Position numbers and translations under genes: made by a program | Notes under the pieces: model-generated | Databases searched by the model: none | Told to the model about the DNA's origin: nothing | The model's input: only the letters and a program-made list of their open reading frames with translations | Source: an uncultured Eubacteriales bacterium | GTDB lineage: Bacteria; Bacillota; Clostridia; Peptostreptococcales; Anaerovoracaceae | Direction: 5' to 3' | Assembly (NCBI GenBank): GCA_959021945.1 | Contig: CAUEYG010000003.1 | Span: forward strand, 1-23,861 | Length of the DNA stretch: 23,861 bases | Shown here: one piece after another, positions 21,177 to 23,861 of the stretch | Numbering within the stretch: the first letter of the stretch is position 1 | How the letters are laid out: each line of letters begins with the position of its first letter

Positions 21177-22034
21177 TTATTTCTCCATATTCTCCAGCTT
21201 TTTCGCCAGATCATCCAGCCAGTTTCCTTCAAACAATTCGATCATACCCTTGTCACAGGCTGCAGCCAGCTTTGGATCAATTGGAAGGCGTCCCAGCACC
21301 TCCAGTCCATACTCCTGAGCCACCTCTTCAATGTGGCTGTCGCCAAAGACTTTATAATCCTTTCCATTATCCGGACAAGTAAAGTATGACAGGTTTTCCA
21401 CCAGACCCAGAGTCGGAATCTTCATCAGCTCCGCCATTTTCACTGCTTTGGAAACGATCATAGATACTAATTCCTGCGGTGAAGTAACGATAACAATGCC
21501 ATCTACTGGAATTGACTGAAATACAGTGAGAGGCACATCCCCTGTTCCCGGAGGCATATCAATAAACATATAATCCACATCCCCCCACAGAACATCGGTC
21601 CAAAATTGTTTTACCATTCCTGCGATAACAGGTCCCCTCCACACAACAGGGTCTGTATCATTTTCCAAAATGGAATTTACCGATATGGTACCGATTCCTG
21701 TTTTGGACTTAACGGGGAAAATTCCCAGCTCATTGGCCACTGCCTTTTCTTTTAGATTAAAGATCTTTGGAATAGATGGGCCTGTAATATCCGCATCTAA
21801 AATAGCCGCCTTATATCCCAGACGCTGCATGGTAACTGCCAGCAGGGACGTAACCATAGATTTTCCAACGCCGCCCTTTCCGCTGACAATGCCGATTACC
21901 TTTTTAATATGATTAAATTCATTAGTCGGTTCCAGCAAGCTTTCCGGCTGCTGTTCTCCGCATGCGTGCTCACAACCGCTGCAACATTCTTCTGTACAAC
22001 CTGTATCTCCACATTCTCTTTTGTTCTCGTCCAT
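21177..22034 (-). CDS. Mrp/NBP35 family ATP-binding protein (Fe-S carrier)
   Basis: 285 residues. The family carries or delivers Fe-S clusters. The deviant Walker A is GKGGVGKS (52-59) in IGIVSGKGGVGKSMVTSLLA; DADITGPSIPK and FIDMPPGTGD follow. An N-terminal Cys-rich extension has C8, C13, C17, C18, C21 and C25. The usual CPxC near the C-terminus, which bridges the cluster in the dimer, is CPDN here (C220, N223), so one of its two cysteines is missing. Variants of this kind occur in Firmicutes, and the N-terminal cysteines may provide the cluster site. It has its own consensus promoter and a GAGAGG site. Confidence 0.93.
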   Translation of the reverse strand: MDENKRECGDTGCTEECCSGCEHACGEQQPESLLEPTNEFNHIKKVIGIVSGKGGVGKSMVTSLLAVTMQRLGYKAAILDADITGPSIPKIFNLKEKAVANELGIFPVKSKTGIGTISVNSILENDTDPVVWRGPVIAGMVKQFWTDVLWGDVDYMFIDMPPGTGDVPLTVFQSIPVDGIVIVTSPQELVSMIVSKAVKMAELMKIPTLGLVENLSYFTCPDNGKDYKVFGDSHIEEVAQEYGLEVLGRLPIDPKLAAACDKGMIELFEGNWLDDLAKKLENMEK

Positions 22035-22073
22035 GTTATTTCCTCTCTTCTATTTTTGACATATGTTATTTAT

Positions 22074-22102
22074 ATTATATCCAGTCCCAGCCAATTGGTC
22101 AA
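22074..22102 (-). promoter_or_regulatory. Strong promoter of the Mrp-family gene
   Basis: Minus strand: -35 TTGACC (22097-22102), 17-base spacer, -10 TATAAT (22074-22079). The leader to the ATG is about 35 bases. Confidence 0.7.
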
Positions 22103-22120
22103 CTGCTTAACCGCTGAAAA

Positions 22121-22783
22121 CTAAAGATGAAACCTTCGTATTAGCTCCTGTTTGATCTCCGCACCTTGAAAGATTAAGATTCCGGTCAGACAGATGACGC
22201 TGCTGGAAATACAAATTACAGCTGGAAATTCCATAATCAAAAGATCGAGCACATAAAAAATAATGGGTACAAAGCCAAAGACAATATCTATGATAAGACA
22301 AATCAGGTATTCACTGGCCGGAATGTTCATAATCCAGGCAATAATGGTCATGGAAATCATGGTAATAACAAAAACTGCCGGTATCACATAACTGATAGAC
22401 CAACCGTGCCAATGAGTGACCGCATCCCACACCACGCTGAAAGCTGATACAAAAACGGCCTGCATGGTAATATGCTGCGGTAAACTGTTTTTTCGATGTA
22501 CTGCCAAATAAATGCTGATCCAAAGCCCTACAATTGCCAGATCAACAAAAAAAGCCCAGTGTCCTGTATTAGGCATTAATAGATTTACTGCAGAAGCAAG
22601 GACGCCTGCTACAACAGTAGCAAAAAGGAAAATTTTAAAAAACAGTTGAGATTCCTTATAGAGTCTGCCTCCTCTGGGATAACAATCCTGTGTTTCCGGC
22701 TCTCCTGCAAGTGGACCTTGGCACAACGGGCATTTTTTCTGCATCCCTCGAACATGAACGTGACATTTCTTGCAATACTGCAT
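22121..22783 (-). CDS. DUF6320-type zinc-ribbon membrane protein
   Basis: 220 residues. An N-terminal zinc ribbon (C4, C7, C18, C21; CKKC and CPLC) is followed by a short linker and about six hydrophobic helices (about 48-215). The arrangement matches the DUF6320 family of Firmicutes, function unknown. It begins 5 bases after the stop of the acyltransferase gene with GGAGGAA inside the junction, so the two genes form a tight pair. The role may be to support or localise the acyltransferase at the membrane; this is inferred from gene order only. Confidence 0.8.
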   Translation of the reverse strand: MQYCKKCHVHVRGMQKKCPLCQGPLAGEPETQDCYPRGGRLYKESQLFFKIFLFATVVAGVLASAVNLLMPNTGHWAFFVDLAIVGLWISIYLAVHRKNSLPQHITMQAVFVSAFSVVWDAVTHWHGWSISYVIPAVFVITMISMTIIAWIMNIPASEYLICLIIDIVFGFVPIIFYVLDLLIMEFPAVICISSSVICLTGILIFQGAEIKQELIRRFHL

Positions 22784-22788
22784 TGAAC

Positions 22789-23861
22789 CTATTCCTCCAT
22801 AAAATTGCCGGATATTTGAATATCCGCCTTTTGGTCTGCCAGCATACGAAATAAAATGCGTTCCAAATCCGAACTAATATGAGGATTTGTACAACTGATG
22901 CTGATACTGTCATGAAAGGAACAAATGCAGGCCTGCCATTTGTTGGTGGAAGCGCATACATCAAAAGCCTGAACATATGGTTCAAACTGCGACTCCATAT
23001 GGACCTTTCCCACATTCGAAATGGTAGCAGTCACACCTTTCATATTGTTTTTGTAGATCTGTTTTAACACTATATTTTTTAAAAATAAGGGAGCAAGCCT
23101 GGCAAAGATGTTATGTTCCGCCCCGCTTTGTGCATCCATTTGCTGCGCCAAATGCTCCTCTGTCAATTTTTCTTTCATCTGCCCTTCAATCTCTTGTATC
23201 ACCATCTCCAGCGTATTTTTTCCTTTCCGCCAGTCATAGGAGATCAGCACTGTGCCAAAAAAGTTTCTGGCAGAAACAGAAGGAAAGGCATTTCGCAGGT
23301 TCACAGGCACCGACAGGACAATTGGCTTTTTTCGCTCTTTCACAGACGTATGTTCTCCAATAGACAAAATCATACATGCTGCCAGCAGCACTGTGATAGT
23401 CACATGATATTTGCGGGCCAATTCCATGACTGGCTGCAGCGATACTCTTCCTGTAATATTTCTCAAAAAATTGCCGCTGAAACGAGCGCCCTGAATTCGG
23501 CACGCAGGAACTACTTTTTCCCGTTTTATTTTTTGCCCGGAATAATAACGTGCGTAGCTGTCATCCTTGCTCTGAAAATAAGAGGCGTCTGTCTCTTTCT
23601 CTCCAGGTGAAAGATGGTGGCGCATGGCTAAGTATTCTGTCACCAGGTGTTTAAGAAACTGCATAGCGCTCGTGCCATCAGACAGGACATGGTACACTTC
23701 CAGATTAATTCTCTGCTCAAAATAAGTCACTTCAAAAAGAAGCCGTCTGTTTTTCGTGCCTCCCATTGATTGGCACACCCTCTTTGTTTCTGGCTTTACA
23801 ACTGCACGCAGATCACTTTCCTGCAAATAATACCAAAAAAATCCATGCCGCAAAACAACCC
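22789..23861 (-). CDS. Alcohol acetyltransferase/condensation-like acyltransferase (partial, 5' part outside window)
   Basis: 357 codons are visible and the frame is still open at the right edge, so the N-terminus is missing. The protein resembles the CoA-dependent acyltransferase/AATase superfamily: the HxxxDG catalytic pattern is EVYHVLSDGTSA, and the second half has VLSVPVNLRNAFPS and NFFGTVLISYDW, followed by TATISNVGKV. These elements match the two-domain chloramphenicol-acetyltransferase-like fold of condensation domains. The natural substrate is unknown. It precedes DUF6320 by 5 bases. An apparent TTG start at 23853 should be ignored because coding continues upstream. Confidence 0.8.
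   Translation of the reverse strand, partial: VVLRHGFFWYYLQESDLRAVVKPETKRVCQSMGGTKNRRLLFEVTYFEQRINLEVYHVLSDGTSAMQFLKHLVTEYLAMRHHLSPGEKETDASYFQSKDDSYARYYSGQKIKREKVVPACRIQGARFSGNFLRNITGRVSLQPVMELARKYHVTITVLLAACMILSIGEHTSVKERKKPIVLSVPVNLRNAFPSVSARNFFGTVLISYDWRKGKNTLEMVIQEIEGQMKEKLTEEHLAQQMDAQSGAEHNIFARLAPLFLKNIVLKQIYKNNMKGVTATISNVGKVHMESQFEPYVQAFDVCASTNKWQACICSFHDSISISCTNPHISSDLERILFRMLADQKADIQISGNFMEE

Noticed and set aside
23844..23853. A TTG start for the acyltransferase at 23853
   Set aside because: The frame stays open to the window edge, and the visible part begins in the middle of the fold, so the true start lies outside.

Overview
The window looks like chromosomal DNA of a Gram-positive, low to moderate G+C anaerobe of the class Clostridia, possibly a gut or animal-associated species. 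The evidence is gene content and order: ylxM-ffh-rpsP-khpA-rimM-trmD, a sepF/divIVA division block, strong GGAGG ribosome-binding sites, TTG/GTG starts in places, a VanRS-like two-component pair, an acyl-ACP thioesterase, DUF6320 and Mrp/NBP35 proteins. I cannot name a genus. No rRNA, tRNA, CRISPR array or intact insertion sequence is visible, and no gene-free stretch exceeds about 180 bases.

Region 1 (1-6053, all minus strand) is housekeeping. It runs from ylxM and ffh (SRP targeting) through rpsP, khpA, rimM and trmD (ribosome and tRNA maturation) to a HlyD-like membrane protein, the PLP protein YggS, SepF and the start of DivIVA. rplS, the usual gene after trmD, is not there, and yggT/ylmH are missing between sepF and divIVA.

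Region 2 (6098-8615) has a plus-strand acyl-ACP thioesterase whose promoter abuts that of ylxM. It faces a minus-strand set of overlapping genes: alpha/beta hydrolase, azlC and azlD (branched-chain amino acid export).

Region 3 (8724-13642, minus) is the most interesting part. It is an apparent five-gene operon: a divergent ureohydrolase (agmatinase/arginase fold), a 72-residue single-helix membrane protein, an NCS1 nucleobase-type permease, a BmrR-like MerR regulator and an iron-type alcohol dehydrogenase. Its promoter has a 19-bp spacer filled by a perfect 17-bp dyad, the arrangement used by MerR-family activators. The ureohydrolase keeps all six metal ligands, but the substrate-binding Glu of the family is Cys. 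The module is best read as inducible uptake and hydrolysis of an unidentified guanidino-like compound, with the dehydrogenase handling an alcohol or aldehyde product; the substrate is inference.

Region 4 (13693-16545, minus) looks accessory: a Phd/YefM-PIN toxin-antitoxin pair with its own operator, an AAA-ATPase-like/PD-(D/E)XK protein and a small membrane-anchored protein, closed by a strong hairpin terminator.

Region 5 (16609-19253, minus) is regulatory: a TipAS-type MerR protein with a 19-bp-spacer promoter just upstream (probable autoregulation) and a VanR/VanS-like two-component system. Region 6 (19263-23861) has a DUF3830 protein, a split ThrE-type threonine/serine exporter on the plus strand, an Mrp/NBP35 ATPase, and a DUF6320 protein paired with an acyltransferase that runs off the right edge.
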